64,000 nt of DNA from the NCBI GenBank assembly GCA_028583605.1, contig CM053331.1, positions 1,428,501 through 1,492,500 of the forward strand, read 5' to 3'. The first letter of the stretch is position 1. Every line of letters starts with the position of its first letter. The notes beneath the pieces were generated by a model. It made no database searches, had not been told where the DNA came from, and saw only the letters and a program-made list of their open reading frames with translations. Positions 1 through 11,106 of the stretch are shown in pieces. A program made the position numbers and the translations under genes. The stretch comes from Dastarcus helophoroides (taxonomy: Eukaryota; Arthropoda; Insecta; Coleoptera; Bothrideridae).

Positions 1-1004
1 ATTTGTCCCCTGAAACCAAGAAAAATTAAAAAACACAACAAAGGTTGGGCTAACGCGTTTCGACAGCCGAACAGTCATCTTTAGAGAGAAACTTAAAAAA
101 ATACTATTTTGATACATTAAAACCCTTGAATCTATCAAATTGTGGTTAAAACGACGTTGTTCGTTCTGCAGTAGAATAAAGACTCTCAGTTTGCCAATTT
201 TATTGTCGCATGGCCACACAGATAAGAAATGCGATAAGCAAAGTAAACACCGCCGCGCCGTGGCGAAATATTTTTACAGTCAAAGCGCCAAGTGAACGCT
301 ATGTACTTTCGGTATATGGTTAACGCGTACAGGCAGCTTAAAATCCAATAGTATGTATTAGTTATTGTTTAGCTTTTTTAGAGTTTCGATGCCCACTTTT
401 AGGCCCTTGAAAGTTGAATTTTGTTAAATTCTTTCTTAGTAGTCATCTACGTTTTACGTAACCTTCGTGTGCAAAATTTCATTCTTGTTTAAGCTGTACG
501 CTGTCTGTCAGTCAATGTTAGAGTTAAATAGATATTGGCTCGCGCCAGTACAGTTGAGCAATTGTATTGAAATTTAAAAAATATTTATTTCAACAAAGAT
601 CCCACATATGTTACGCATCGGATATTCCTCCAAGCGTAATAATTAATTCCAGAGTCGTGATGTTGTTCTTATCTATTAATGAATAATTTAAACTTGTGGA
701 GTACATTAAAAACTGACTCTTTGTGTTCAAAGGTCTTTGCATGCAGTGCGCAATTGGTTAGTCATCTTTCACCACGCCTTGTCAGAAAATTGCAACGATG
801 TTTGTTCCTAAGATGAGATGTGTCTTAACCATTCATTACTCTGTTTCGGGGTGCTTTGACGTGTTATGGAACTGGAACTAGAAATTAGAAACTAGAAAAC
901 CCAGTAACCGAAACTAGTGTACGGAATAGAATAAGGCAAGATAGGATATAACAGAAAGTTTCGTCTCTGGTATGGTTGACATACTGAGTTAGCGTGTTTT
1001 CTGT
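1..1004. other. Non-genic AT-rich stretch
   Basis: I see no convincing exon, RNA gene or repeat array here. The composition is ordinary AT-rich insect-like DNA. Confidence 0.5.
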
Positions 1005-2121
1005 CTTAACAATATTCTGTCAGCAAAAATAATTTCGGAAGAGTTACTCTGTGCTTCTGTGTTAAGAATCTTTTTGTCTGTCTGTAAGAACCATTTTGGA
1101 AGAGTTTCGAGTTACTCTGCTCTTCTATCTTAAGAATCCTTTTGTGTCTACAAAAATCATTTTGGAAGAGTCTCGGGTTACTCTGCTCTTCTATCTAAAC
1201 AACTTTTTGAGTCAATGAATTCGAAAGAGTTTCGAATTACCATGCTCTTCTGTCTTAATAATCTTCCTTTTGTTTCAAACTTTTGTTTGTGTCAATGAAA
1301 ATAATTTTGGAAGAGTTTTGAGTTACTCTGTGCTTCTGTGTTAAGAATCTTTTTGTGCCTGTCTGTAAGAATCATTTTGGAAGTTTCGAGTTACTCTGCT
1401 CTTCCGTCTTAAGAAGCCTTTTGTGTCTATAAAAATCATTTTGGAAGAGTCTCGGGTTACTCTGCTCTTCTATCTAAACAATCTTTTTGAGTTAATGAAT
1501 TCGAAAGAGTTTCGAATTACCATGCTCTTCTGTCTCAATAATCTTCCTTTTGTTTCAAGCTTTTTTTGTGTCAATGAAAATAATTTTGGAAGAGTTTGGA
1601 GCTACTTTGCTCTTCTATCTCAACAGTCTTTTTGTGGCAGTGAAAATTATTTCGGAAGAATCTGTCTTAATAATCTCTCTTTTGTATCAACCTTTCTGAA
1701 AATTGTTGAGGATCATTTTAAAAAAATTGCGAGTTAACTTTGCTCCTCTGTCTTAACAATCTTTTTGTTTCTATGAAAATCATTTCGAAAAAGTTTCGAG
1801 TTATCTGTCTTAACAATCTTTCTTTTGTATCAACCTATCTTTTGTGCCAAAGAAAATTATGTCGAAAGAGTTTCGAGTTATTCTACTCTTCTATTTTAAC
1901 AATCTTTTTGTGTCCACGAAAATCATGTCGAAAGAGTTTCGAGTTACAGTACTCTTTTGTTTTAACAATCTTTTTGTGTCAATGAAAATCATTTCGGAAG
2001 AGTTTCGAGTTGCCATGCTCTTCTGTCTTAGTAATCGTTCTTTGGTATCAACCTTTCTTTTGTCAATGAGAATCATTTCGGAAGGGTTTTGTTTACCATT
2101 CTCTTCTGTTTTAATAAGCAA
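1005..2121. repeat. ~70-bp degenerate tandem satellite
   Basis: About 16 diverged copies of a ~70-bp unit. The recurring core runs tcttaacaatctttttgtg, then a short spacer, then gaagagtttcgagttac and ctgctcttctgtc. A higher-order period of ~279 bp (about four units) is visible: the same variant string starts at 1041 and again at 1320. Apparent open frames of up to 108 codons on both strands repeat with the unit and have no domain, so I do not call them genes. Confidence 0.85.
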
Positions 2122-2599
2122 AGTTGTACCTATCGTTAGATGGTGCTGTCGTCGCTGTCAGATTATCTAATTATATACAAAATACAGAAAAGTTATGCTC
2201 TTCCTGGATATATTAATTTGGCTGCATCTGGATCAGTTTTCGGGGATAAGATCTCGCCTTGCAACATCTGTACCATATATTCCTAAAAACAAAAGATAAG
2301 ATAAATAAAAATATACCAAGAATCTAATTCGCATCTAAAAGAATCAAAATCGGCGCCTTGTTGTAACTTTACTAGTTAACCTGTAGGTAAACAGTTCGCC
2401 CATAAAATATCACTAATAATAATAATAATAACAACAATAAAATTAAAAAAATTAAATAAAAACAAAGAAACAAATTTGCCCCCAAGGGGATAAAACTGTC
2501 CTTGTAAAGGTTATTCAATGCTGTGGGTCCTCTACCAATTAAACACGTTTCCCCATCGATTAGCCCAGATACCAATCCAAGGATAATCCCCATTTTCGG

Positions 2600-2975
2600 A
2601 CGTAATTTCTAAGGACGCCGAAAATTTCTTTTATCTCTCTCCGGCTTCCAGTAGCGTACGCCGTGTCCTTTCACTAGAGCTCCGAGCCAACTCGGCCGTC
2701 TTTCTCTCGCAATAACAATTTTCCAGTCGGCGTTCTTTCTCAGGTGGGCCGAGGCGGGGGTACGGCGGCTTAATTGCAGGTATACTCCACAACGCGGCTT
2801 TTCAGTTGACAGCTGGTGTCCGGAAGGTAAGCAACGGGACATGATAGTGGCGTATGCGGCGTTTCGTGTTGTTAGTGTACGTGCCCCCTATCGGATATCG
2901 CCCACCTGAAACATTATGGTCTTCGGAAGCGGAAACAAATTCAGGATCAGAAGGTAGGACGCGCGCCGAGTCAAC
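2600..2975 (+). promoter_or_regulatory. CpG-rich patch, possible promoter / non-coding first exon
   Basis: CpG density rises sharply against AT-rich surroundings. Within it a TCAGT initiator-like string (about 2801) is followed by a good donor-like site (gaag/gtaagc, about 2823-2831), and a second donor-like gaag/gtagga lies near 2952. This would fit a promoter with a short untranslated exon of a gene reading rightwards. Shroom is the only rightward gene seen downstream, but it is 27 kb away, so the link is speculative. A 77-codon minus-strand frame across the patch has no recognisable domain. Confidence 0.25.
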
Positions 2976-3522
2976 CAGGATAATATAATAGGTTATTTAA
3001 TTGGGAGAGAAGGAAGAGCGATTGCTGGACTTTAGTTAATACGATACGTAACAGATTTCAAATTTCATTTTCTATTTTCGTATCCTGATCTCATCCTTAG
3101 TACACTAAATGGTGGACTATGTAATGTAACATCAAATTCCGTTAACATACTAATGTTGTCACCTTAAATACGTATTTAATTGCATTTGTATTTCAATATT
3201 ACGTATTTAAAGGGTTAAGAGGACAAACCCAATTACCCCTTCGCTTCAGAAAGGTGCTTAGCTCTCGAAATAAGTAATTAAAAAAATGCAATTAATGCCC
3301 GAGAATTCACTACAAAACGAAACTGGTTTCAATAATTGGAAATATTGAAAACGTGAACTTGCCATAGTTTTTGAGTTATTGTTATTATTTTTATTAATTT
3401 TTTCGCTAACACGTCGCAATAAATTCCGGTAAATTCGTACTCCAGTGTAAAATTAAGTAATAATAAATCGTCAACCTAACGCCCCCTGGAAAGAACGAAG
3501 AAACAGAATTGATGCTACTCTA

Positions 3523-3576
3523 AGAAGAAGAAGAAGACGAAGAAGAAGAAGAAGAAGAAGAAGAAAAAGAAGAAGA
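3523..3576. repeat. (GAA)n microsatellite
   Basis: Imperfect GAA triplet run interrupted by GAC and AAA. The poly-serine frame on the opposite strand is a by-product. Confidence 0.9.
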
Positions 3577-4331
3577 ATTGATGTATTTCACGAGCAAACG
3601 CGGAAAAAGCGCCAACCTACATAGATAATAGTTTCCAACTCGATAATTACCACGGGAAGATCTCGTCAAAATTGCTTTCGAACTGCAAACTAAATAGCTT
3701 TCCTGGCCATTGAAAAGAATGCAAACAATTAGACGCATCTAGTTAGGAAAACTTCAACCGTAAAACGGATCTGTTCTCATCCCAAGCTAATCCGAGGATC
3801 TTCGGTGATTAATTGTTAACTTTGTTTCGCGCCGCGACTGAGCTTTCCTAATTAGAAATGAACGGAAATCAAAAGAACGATTTGTGATGTTCGATACTTC
3901 AATATGGATGTTTTTAATTTAATCATCTCCGGTGCGGATGAGGTTAAATATTCATGTAAGTGCACGGAAGATTAATTGGCTTTTTTCTGCTTTATCCATT
4001 TCTACATGTGACGGCTTTTCAATCAAGTTTTCAACGATTTTAATTGATATTGTTAGAAAGATTATTTATGACCTATGAAACTGCGTCAGTTACTTATTGA
4101 TCATTTACTTATTCATAAAATATAACAAAAAAAGAATTTCCTAAATTCTTAAAGATGACCCAATTCATTAACTGTAACATCCATTTGCATTTATAAAGTA
4201 AAAACTAAGAAAAAAACTAAAATTGTAAATTCTATGTAAAAATGTACTTTGGGATTGTAAAGAATAATTTTAACTTCGCATTTATAACAATCTGAAATTA
4301 AGAATTAAAAACTAAGAACTCAAATCTATAA

Positions 4332-5325
4332 CCTACATTCTGGAAACTATGAAACTACGATCTGGAAACTATGAACTACGTTCTCGAAACTATCAATTAC
4401 GTTCTGGAAACTATGAACTACGATCTGGAAACTATGAACTACGTTCTGGAAACTATGAACTATGATTTCGAAACTATGAACTACGTTCTGGAAACTATGA
4501 ACTACGTTCTGGAAACTATGAACTACGAAATGGAAACTATGAACTACGTTCTGGAAACTATGAACTACGTTCTGGAAACTATGAACTACGTTCTGGAAAC
4601 TATGAACTACGTTCTGGAAACTATGAACTACGTTCTGGAAACTATGAACTACGATCTGGAAACTATGAACTACGTTCTGGAAACTATGAACTACGAATTA
4701 GAAACTATGAACTACGTTCTGGAAACTATGAACTACGTTCTGGAAACTATGAACTACGTTTTGGAAACTATGAACTACGATCTGGAAACTATGAACTACG
4801 TTCTGGAAACTATGAACTACGATTTAGAAACTATGAACTACGTTCTGGAAACTATGAACTACGTTCTGGAAAATATGAACTACGTTCTGGAAACTATGAA
4901 CTACGATCTGGAAACTATGAACTACGTTCTGGAAACTATGAACTACGTTCTGGAAACTATGAACTACGTTCTGGAAACTATGAACTACGTTCTGGAAACT
5001 ATGAACTACGTTCTGGAAACTATGAACTACGATATGGAAACTATGAACTACGTTCTGGAAACTATGAACTACGTTCTGGAAACTATGAACTACGTTCTGG
5101 AAACTATGAACTACGATTTAGAAACTATGAACTACGTTCTGGAAACTATGAACTACGTTCTGGAAACTATGAACTACGTTCTGGAAACTATGAACTACGA
5201 TATGGAAACTATGAACTACGATCTGGAAACTATGAACTACGATGTGGAAACTATGAACTACGATCTGGAAACTATGAACTACGATCTGGAAACTATAAAC
5301 TATGATCTGGAAACTATTAACCAAA
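4332..5325. repeat. 21-bp minisatellite, ~47 copies
   Basis: Almost perfect tandem array of a 21-bp unit (atgaactacgttctggaaac plus t). The main polymorphism is gttctgg versus gatctgg at the centre; a few units read gaaatgg, gatatgg or gatttag. Because 21 is a multiple of three and the unit has no stop, the array stays open for 322 codons as repeats of Met-Asn-Tyr-Val-Leu-Glu-Thr (4371-5339). There are no splice signals, and the unit degrades at both edges exactly where the array ends, so I read it as satellite rather than a protein gene. Confidence 0.92.
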
Positions 5326-5339
5326 AAAAAAGAAGCTAA

Positions 5340-5939
5340 AAGTCAGCATCTGAAAGTAGGAACTGGAAGCTATCAACTAGAAATTAGAAAAAAAAAGTAC
5401 AATTTTCTACAAGAAGCGAAAGCTTTTATGAACTGGTCTCAATGTTTTCGGTTAGGTCTGTCTCTGGTTTAATTTTTCTTATTTTTTTATTTTCGTTTCG
5501 TAATAAGCAATATTTTCCAACCCACCATTTCGCATTAATTAAAAACCTTTTAATGGATAGCTCGAAATGCTATTAATCTGTTACAATAACCGTTTAATAT
5601 TCATAGTCACGTGTTGCTGTAATGCGTTTCACGAATTTGTGTAACTCGCTTAACCTTAAATCATTGACATTATTTGTATCGACTGAGGTGGATGCGACAC
5701 AACAAAGAATTCACTACGAAGTACAGTTACGCATTTTGTACGTTAAATTTCTCTTTGAGCGACACTTTCCTTACTTCTACTTAACTTTACGAAAACAAAT
5801 ATCTGTTTTTTCTGCTCTTCTACGACCATACTCATCCAATCCTATTCAAAATTCCCTGTTGCGTTTAAATTTAGACATTGAAAATTTAAAAAAACTTGAT
5901 CTCTATCAAATTAACAATAATCTATCTAATATCGTGTGC
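5340..5939. other. Unassigned spacer between two minisatellites
   Basis: No exon or transposon recognised. A 114-codon + strand frame at 5622-5966 has no known domain and runs into the following minisatellite. Confidence 0.5.
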
Positions 5940-6112
5940 CAATTTAATAACCATCTGTCAATTTGATAACCATCTGTCAATTTAATAACTATCTGTCAAT
6001 TTAATAACCATCTGTCAATTTAATAACCATCTGTCAAATTAATAACCATCTGTCAATTAAATAACCATGTGTCAATTTAATAAACCATCTGTCAATTCAA
6101 TAAACTATCTGG
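5940..6112. repeat. 19-bp minisatellite, 9 copies
   Basis: Nine tandem copies of caatttaataaccatctgt. The last two carry a one-base insertion. It ends ~65 bp before the LINE fragments. Confidence 0.93.
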
Positions 6113-6152
6113 ATATTTCCACATTATATTATAAAGCCTCGAACGGACTCAT

Positions 6153-6526
6153 TTGAACCGATGGAGGAATATAATTACCTGCAAACAAACAAGACTGCCG
6201 ATGGATAAACCCTTGCAATCAAGGGCTGAAGTCCTTATTGCAGTAAATAAAAGTAGACTAAACAAAGCACTAGGTCTGCTTACTAACCACGGGAACTTTA
6301 GCCTGGTTAAACTCAACCTGTCAAAATGCGACCGATGTCGACTGTGTGGAACTGAAAATGAAACAAGTTTACGCATTGCATGTGTTTGTCCAAACCTTGC
6401 CAGATACAGATACAATCTGACTGGAAAAGAAATATTAAAACCAGAAGATCTGGAAACAATGAGGGTAGGTCAGATGTTGAGCCTGGCTGCAAAGGGCGGG
6501 ATATAGAATGCTGACTACATAACTAC
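6153..6526 (+). pseudogene. LINE (non-LTR retrotransposon) ORF2 C-terminal fragment, copy 1
   Basis: An open frame of 117 codons (6153-6506) resembles the extreme C-terminus of ORF2 of Jockey/R1/I-like non-LTR retrotransposons, just after the reverse transcriptase and RNase H. It has an LTNHG-type motif, then a zinc-knuckle-like CRLC followed by CVCP, then a short tail. The usual histidine of the C-x2-C-x(7-8)-H-x4-C knuckle is arginine here. No upstream endonuclease or reverse transcriptase is present, so this is a severely 5'-truncated copy, typical of LINE insertion. A near-identical copy follows directly. Confidence 0.6.
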
Positions 6527-6872
6527 CTGCAGGCAAACAAGACTGATGATGGATAAACCCTTGCAATCAAGAGTTGAAGTCCTTATTGCAGTAAATAAAA
6601 GTAGACTAAGCAAAGCACTAGATTTGCTCACTAATCACGGGAACTTTAACCTAGTTAAACTCCACCTATCAGAATGCGACCGATGTCGACTGTGTGGAAT
6701 TGAAAAGGAAACAAGTTTACGCATTGTATGTGTTTGTCCAAACCTTGTCAGATACAGATACAATCTGACTGGAAAAGAAATATTAAAACCAGAAGATCTG
6801 GAAACAATGAGGGTAGGTCAGATGTTGAGCCTGGCTGCAAAGGGCGGGATATATAATGCTAACTGAGACTCG
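6527..6872 (+). pseudogene. LINE ORF2 C-terminal fragment, tandem copy 2
   Basis: Second copy of the same ~357-bp segment, open for 106 codons (6546-6866). It differs from copy 1 by scattered substitutions and carries the same Arg in place of the knuckle His. It continues into a possible 3' UTR (gagactcgaacaaac and beyond). The tandem arrangement implies local duplication after, or tandem transcription before, insertion. Confidence 0.6.
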
Positions 6873-7099
6873 AACAAACTTTTGAATCTAGGTGACGGCC
6901 CCTACAAAATGAAACAAATAATAGGAATATCCACACATCCAGAAATCCAATAACGCTATCTTTCGCTATATGCTACATTCGTCTTACCATTTTGCACAAA
7001 CTCTTTGTAACTCTTGATAGTTGATTACATTACTGTTGACATTTTTATTTGCTATTCTAGACAATTTGTTTAGTTACAACCTAATCTAATTAATTATAT

Positions 7100-7459
7100 T
7101 GTAACAAAATGTAATTATAAAATTATAAAATTAATAAAATGTAATTATGGGAACTTTCTAGAAAGTTTGATTAGTGGAAGCTGCCGTGATAATGAATCAA
7201 ACGCCAGATAAGCGCTCCAGAAATTTAGCCAAAAGATAAGTCTTATCTGCTCGTTCCTTCTAGAACCCGAAACGGGATCTATAAATAGGCGGTCCGGTTG
7301 GCTTTCCCTCAGTCAGTTAGTTAGGAGCCAATGAATAAGTTAGTGAGTTAATTAGTTGATCAGTCAAGTAAATTACGATTGTAGTGTTCCGAGTTTAGTT
7401 TTGAAATAAAGTGGTTACAATTCACGCAATATTAATCTTCAAACCGATAACACGCAACA
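7100..7459 (+). mobile_element. Solo LTR, Ty3/gypsy-like (360 bp)
   Basis: Begins TGTAACAAAATG and ends CACGCAACA, with TG...CA termini. It is flanked by a perfect 4-bp target duplication ATAT (7096-7099 and 7460-7463). Inside are a TATA box (ctataaatagg, about 7280), an initiator-like run of tcagtcagttag near 7310, and a polyadenylation signal AATAAA at 7405-7410, giving a U3-R-U5 order on the + strand. No internal coding region or second LTR is adjacent, so it is a solo LTR left by recombination. The 4-bp duplication suggests Ty3/gypsy. It is related to the LTR at 15171-15521. Confidence 0.85.
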
Positions 7460-8650
7460 ATATAAATGATATAGGCCTGTTTGTCTGATGTCATTTCGCT
7501 ATCTTAGGGCAACCTTCTTACGAAGGACTCTCTGCTTTATCAACTGAGGGATCTGACTAACCAGCTACTAACGTGATCGTATCCATCAATGACTGTGGCA
7601 GAAGTAAAACAGTCTCTCATAATTGTCGATTCTTAACTAAAACAAATCGATCGCTATTAATCGAACAAACTATGATTTTGTGCAAACTGTTGGTGACTTT
7701 GGACAGTTGATTGAATACCACTGTTTTGTAATTTTTTTTAAATTAGTATTGCAAACAGGTTTCTTTTATTACTTTTATTTTCCTCATTAACAAACTCAAA
7801 GTCCCATGCACAAATATGAATAGGCAGAAGTAAAAACGTAAAACATGGCGACAATAGGCAATGCCCACAAAGAAGATTTTTTTTAATTAACCTTGATGAA
7901 GTAAAAGCAGACATTCTGATGAGATAAAAGGAGACATTCAAGTGCTGAAGGAAATTCTTTAGCTTCTTGAATGTGTAAATGCTTTAGATTCTTTACCAAC
8001 TGTCATATAAAACGGAGGTTGATGGTAAAAACTTGAGTGAACGTTTTCCATCAGATCGAGGCGATGAATACGATATGAATAATATGCAAAGCTGTAATTT
8101 AACCGTCTGCTTCTGCCAGTACTTTACATGATCTAACACTAACAAGGCATTCTGCCACATTTATTATTAATATGAATCATACGAGCAACAGTCGAAGAAA
8201 TGTTGTATTATTAGTACAAAGTTAATATACATGTCCTAGCTCGTTACAACAACATGCAGAGAGGTTAATGACTAGATGCGCCGAGAATTATTTAAAGTTC
8301 TCCTAGATGTAGAACGAAACGGTAATGTAATGGATAATATTTTCACCGTCACGCCCATCGAATAATTGCATTTGACATTATTAACATCGACTTCCTGGTT
8401 TTAAATTGAAGAATCGCCTCCGATACGTAACCGCACTTGAAATTAAAATGAACTTTTTCCGCGGTGATTCGTCTTGCGTAACCTTTTTTTTTACTTGGGA
8501 TTCGAACTTTTTTCGTGCAAGATTTTTCACAGGCTCCAGCTTTTTCGCAACAGGAGCGTTTTTCACACCGTACCACATTCAATACTCGATACGAAATTTG
8601 ATGGATCAGATGTGGGAGCGGGATATTCTTATAATTTTTTGCGTCTTGTT
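7460..8650. other. Unassigned stretch
   Basis: No exon, RNA gene or array recognised. Short open frames on both strands near 8350-8660 have no domain. Confidence 0.45.
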
Positions 8651-9233
8651 TAGTCTATATTGAATTATATTCGATCTATTACCTGTTATGTTCGATCAAT
8701 TGAGTCCTGTGCTCGACCTATTCCTGATAATGTTCGATATATTATTCCCCAACATGTTCGATGTTTTATCATATTCGAACTATCCCGTGTAATGTTCGAT
8801 TTTTTTCGTACCATATACGATGTTCAATAAATTAAGAATTATTTTTGATCTATGATCTATTCGCATCATTTTCAGTCTGTTATATATCATGTTCGATCTT
8901 TATTCTACCATATTTGATCTATTGTGCCTTACTTTCGTTCTATTGGGTGATGTATTCGATCTATTCAGCATAATGTTCGATCTTTATCCTACCATATTCG
9001 ATCTATTGTGCCTTACGTTCTTTCTACTGAGTAATGTATTCAAGCTATTCAGCATAATGTTCGATATATTGCACATCATGTTCGATCTTTTTTGTGTCAT
9101 GTTCGATCAATTACATGTCATGTTCGATCTTTTTATCATGTTTGATCCTTTTATCTATTTGATTCTTTTATCTATTTGATACTTTTATCATGTTTGATCT
9201 TTTTATCATGTTCAATCTTTTAATCATATTTGT
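8651..9233. repeat. Degenerate 'atgttcgatctatt' tandem repeat
   Basis: Loose repetition of a short unit (tgttcgatctatt with variable 5-15 bp spacers), degenerating into ttttatcatgtttgatc near 9150-9230. The Phe/Leu/Asp-rich frame over it is a by-product. Confidence 0.75.
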
Positions 9234-9234
9234 A

Positions 9235-9343
9235 GTAGAGTTAAAAATATGCTATCAGAGACTGGGAGTCGAACCCAAGACCTTCACGTTACGGGCCAGG
9301 CTCCTAACCGCGGAGCCATCGCCACCACTATTCTTAACTCTAC
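9235..9343 (-). mobile_element. tRNA-like sequence inside 15-bp inverted repeats
   Basis: The minus strand carries a tRNA-like core: a D-arm-like ggctc...gagcc, a cccgtaac string resembling an anticodon loop, and a strong T-arm/B-box (gggttcgactccc, + strand 9264-9276). The acceptor and anticodon stems do not pair, so it is not a working tRNA. It sits between inverted repeats gtagagttaaaaata (9235-9249) and tattcttaactctac (9329-9343), which pair at 14 of 15 positions. It could be a small TIR element that captured a tRNA or SINE head, or a SINE whose ends happen to be complementary. Confidence 0.55.
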
Positions 9344-9590
9344 TTATTCACTTCACATAACATAACATACTTTCGATGTCTACTGTCTGCTACATATTCG
9401 ATCTTTTTATCATGTTCAATCCATTAGGTGTCATGTTAGATCTTTTTTGCACCATTGCACCATTGCTGATCATGTTGGCTCATGTTTGTATCGAGTTCGA
9501 TCGACCATATTAATGCGATTATGTTCGAATCTATCCATTTTCGACCTATTACGTACCTTGTTCGATCTTTTTCTTAGTGCGATATTTAAC
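9344..9590. repeat. Continuation of degenerate 'tgttcgatctttt' repeat
   Basis: The same loose unit as 8651-9233 resumes from about 9390 to 9580, so the tRNA-like element interrupts the array. Confidence 0.55.
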
Positions 9591-9697
9591 AAATTTAACT
9601 CGCTTCATCGAACAAAGAAATTTCAAACTTCATACTCAATTCGTAAATCAAAAACCAGCGCAGTTTCGAAAGCTAAACACCCAAAGTGTACCGGGGC

Positions 9698-9756
9698 GAC
9701 GGAATAGCGGAAAAAACCGATAGAGTTCAGGTCGGTTTTTTTCACGCGTTTCCGTC
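9698..9756. repeat. Inverted repeat / hairpin, ~24-bp arms
   Basis: Arm 9698-9720 (gacggaa...aaaaaaccga) is complementary to 9732-9756 with a few mismatches and one-base gaps. The loop is 11 nt. It could be a MITE relic or a structured RNA; there is no coding context. Confidence 0.6.
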
Positions 9757-10932
9757 ACGATGGTAATAAGCGATGCGCTTAAGAACAGCGAAGGCGAGAT
9801 GAGGAGATTAAACCTCCGACTTGCATGATTTACGATCGCGGAGAATCGCGCTATTTTACAGTTTTAACAGTTAAGATACTTATTAGAAAAACGAAGTCTC
9901 GCGATCCACATTTTTTTTACATCGAGGCGAGAGCAATCATTTCCGTCGACCTTGTCGACATTATCGTAGATACAGAATCAGAATTTACTGCATATATGCG
10001 AGTAAAAATCCGTTGAATGTCAAAGTTAAATAAAATCAAAAACCAAAATAAAATAGAAACAAAAAATATGCCCCTCATAGAACATAGAATGCATAACGAA
10101 CGTCCAAAAGATGTTACCACTTAATCACACCTAAAATTTTAGTGACAATTCCACCATACGTATTTCGTCAGTAACTTGAAGCTATCGAATTGGTTAGCAG
10201 AGCCTTGATAAGACCCAAAAAGCACCTGTTTTGGGCCTATACGTACGCAATTCTAGGTCGCGCGACCTTTCTATATTAATCGCCTCGCACATTTAACAAT
10301 AAAAATCGTACAAGGTGCCTTTTGTTTCTTCGAATTCTTGGCCGTAAATCTAGTTCTTTGTGTCGTATTTATGGGTTGATCCAAGACCGGATTACTCCAA
10401 ACTGATTAGATCTTATTATGTGTACTTCTGCGTATGGAAAAGCTCTGAATTATTTTCAAGCATGAATTCTAGACCACTACAATAGCTCTTTTAATTACAA
10501 TAAGAAATGAATCTTCTACTGTTTTTATGGAACTTATGTCACTTTAATACCAGAATTAGGCATTTCCTTCGATGATTTCGTAAGAGGCAGCTTTGTATCA
10601 CATAAGGAAGTGGGTCGTAAAGCATAATAAAAAACAAGGTCGGTTGAAGCAGAGATAAAACTAATGCAAGTCACTTTTTATGGGAAATATGTCGCATATT
10701 TACTTGGCCTAAATGGGAAATGTCAAAATTGTCCTTCAGAGTTGTTTCAGTTAAAAGGAAACCCTAAATTCCAGTCATCCGTATTAGTGCAGATTTTAAG
10801 CGAAACGTTTCATCTGAGCAAAGCAGCTAAAGCAATCTAAGTTTGATATTTATTGCATCAATATAGCTAAAGCAAAAACTTAAAAACTTGTATGGATAAA
10901 TTAGTTATCGCAAAGTGCATCGACTGCTTAAG
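9757..10932. other. Unassigned stretch
   Basis: No supported exon, RNA or repeat array. Confidence 0.45.
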
Positions 10933-11106
10933 AGCTTGAAAATAACGAGAAAACAACTGAGCCCCACGGATGGATGTGTCTTAATCATATGCCCCTACCT
11001 TTGATGGTGTGTGGCTGCTAAGCTTGAAAATAACGAGAAAACAACTGTGAACCCCACGGATGGATGTGTCTTAATCATATGCCCCTACCTTTGACGGTGT
11101 GCAGCT
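10933..11106. repeat. Tandem duplication, 88-bp unit x2
   Basis: The segment starting agcttgaaaataacgag at 10933 is repeated from 11021 with only a few changes, ending near ggtgtgcagctcc. A recent small duplication. Confidence 0.9.

Larger units (their letters stand above)
2122..4331. other. Intergenic stretch with two microsatellites and a CpG-rich patch
   Basis: This holds an imperfect AAT run (about 2412-2440), a GAA run (about 3523-3576) and a CpG-rich patch listed separately. Otherwise no exon, RNA or transposon was recognised. Confidence 0.5.

Noticed and set aside
4371..5339. 322-codon frame as a real protein gene
   Set aside because: It follows exactly the 21-bp repeat boundaries and has no promoter, splice or family signal; kept only as a finding.
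9250..9328. Functional tRNA gene (anticodon CGT, Thr-like) on the minus strand
   Set aside because: Acceptor and anticodon stems do not pair; only the D-like and T arms are convincing.
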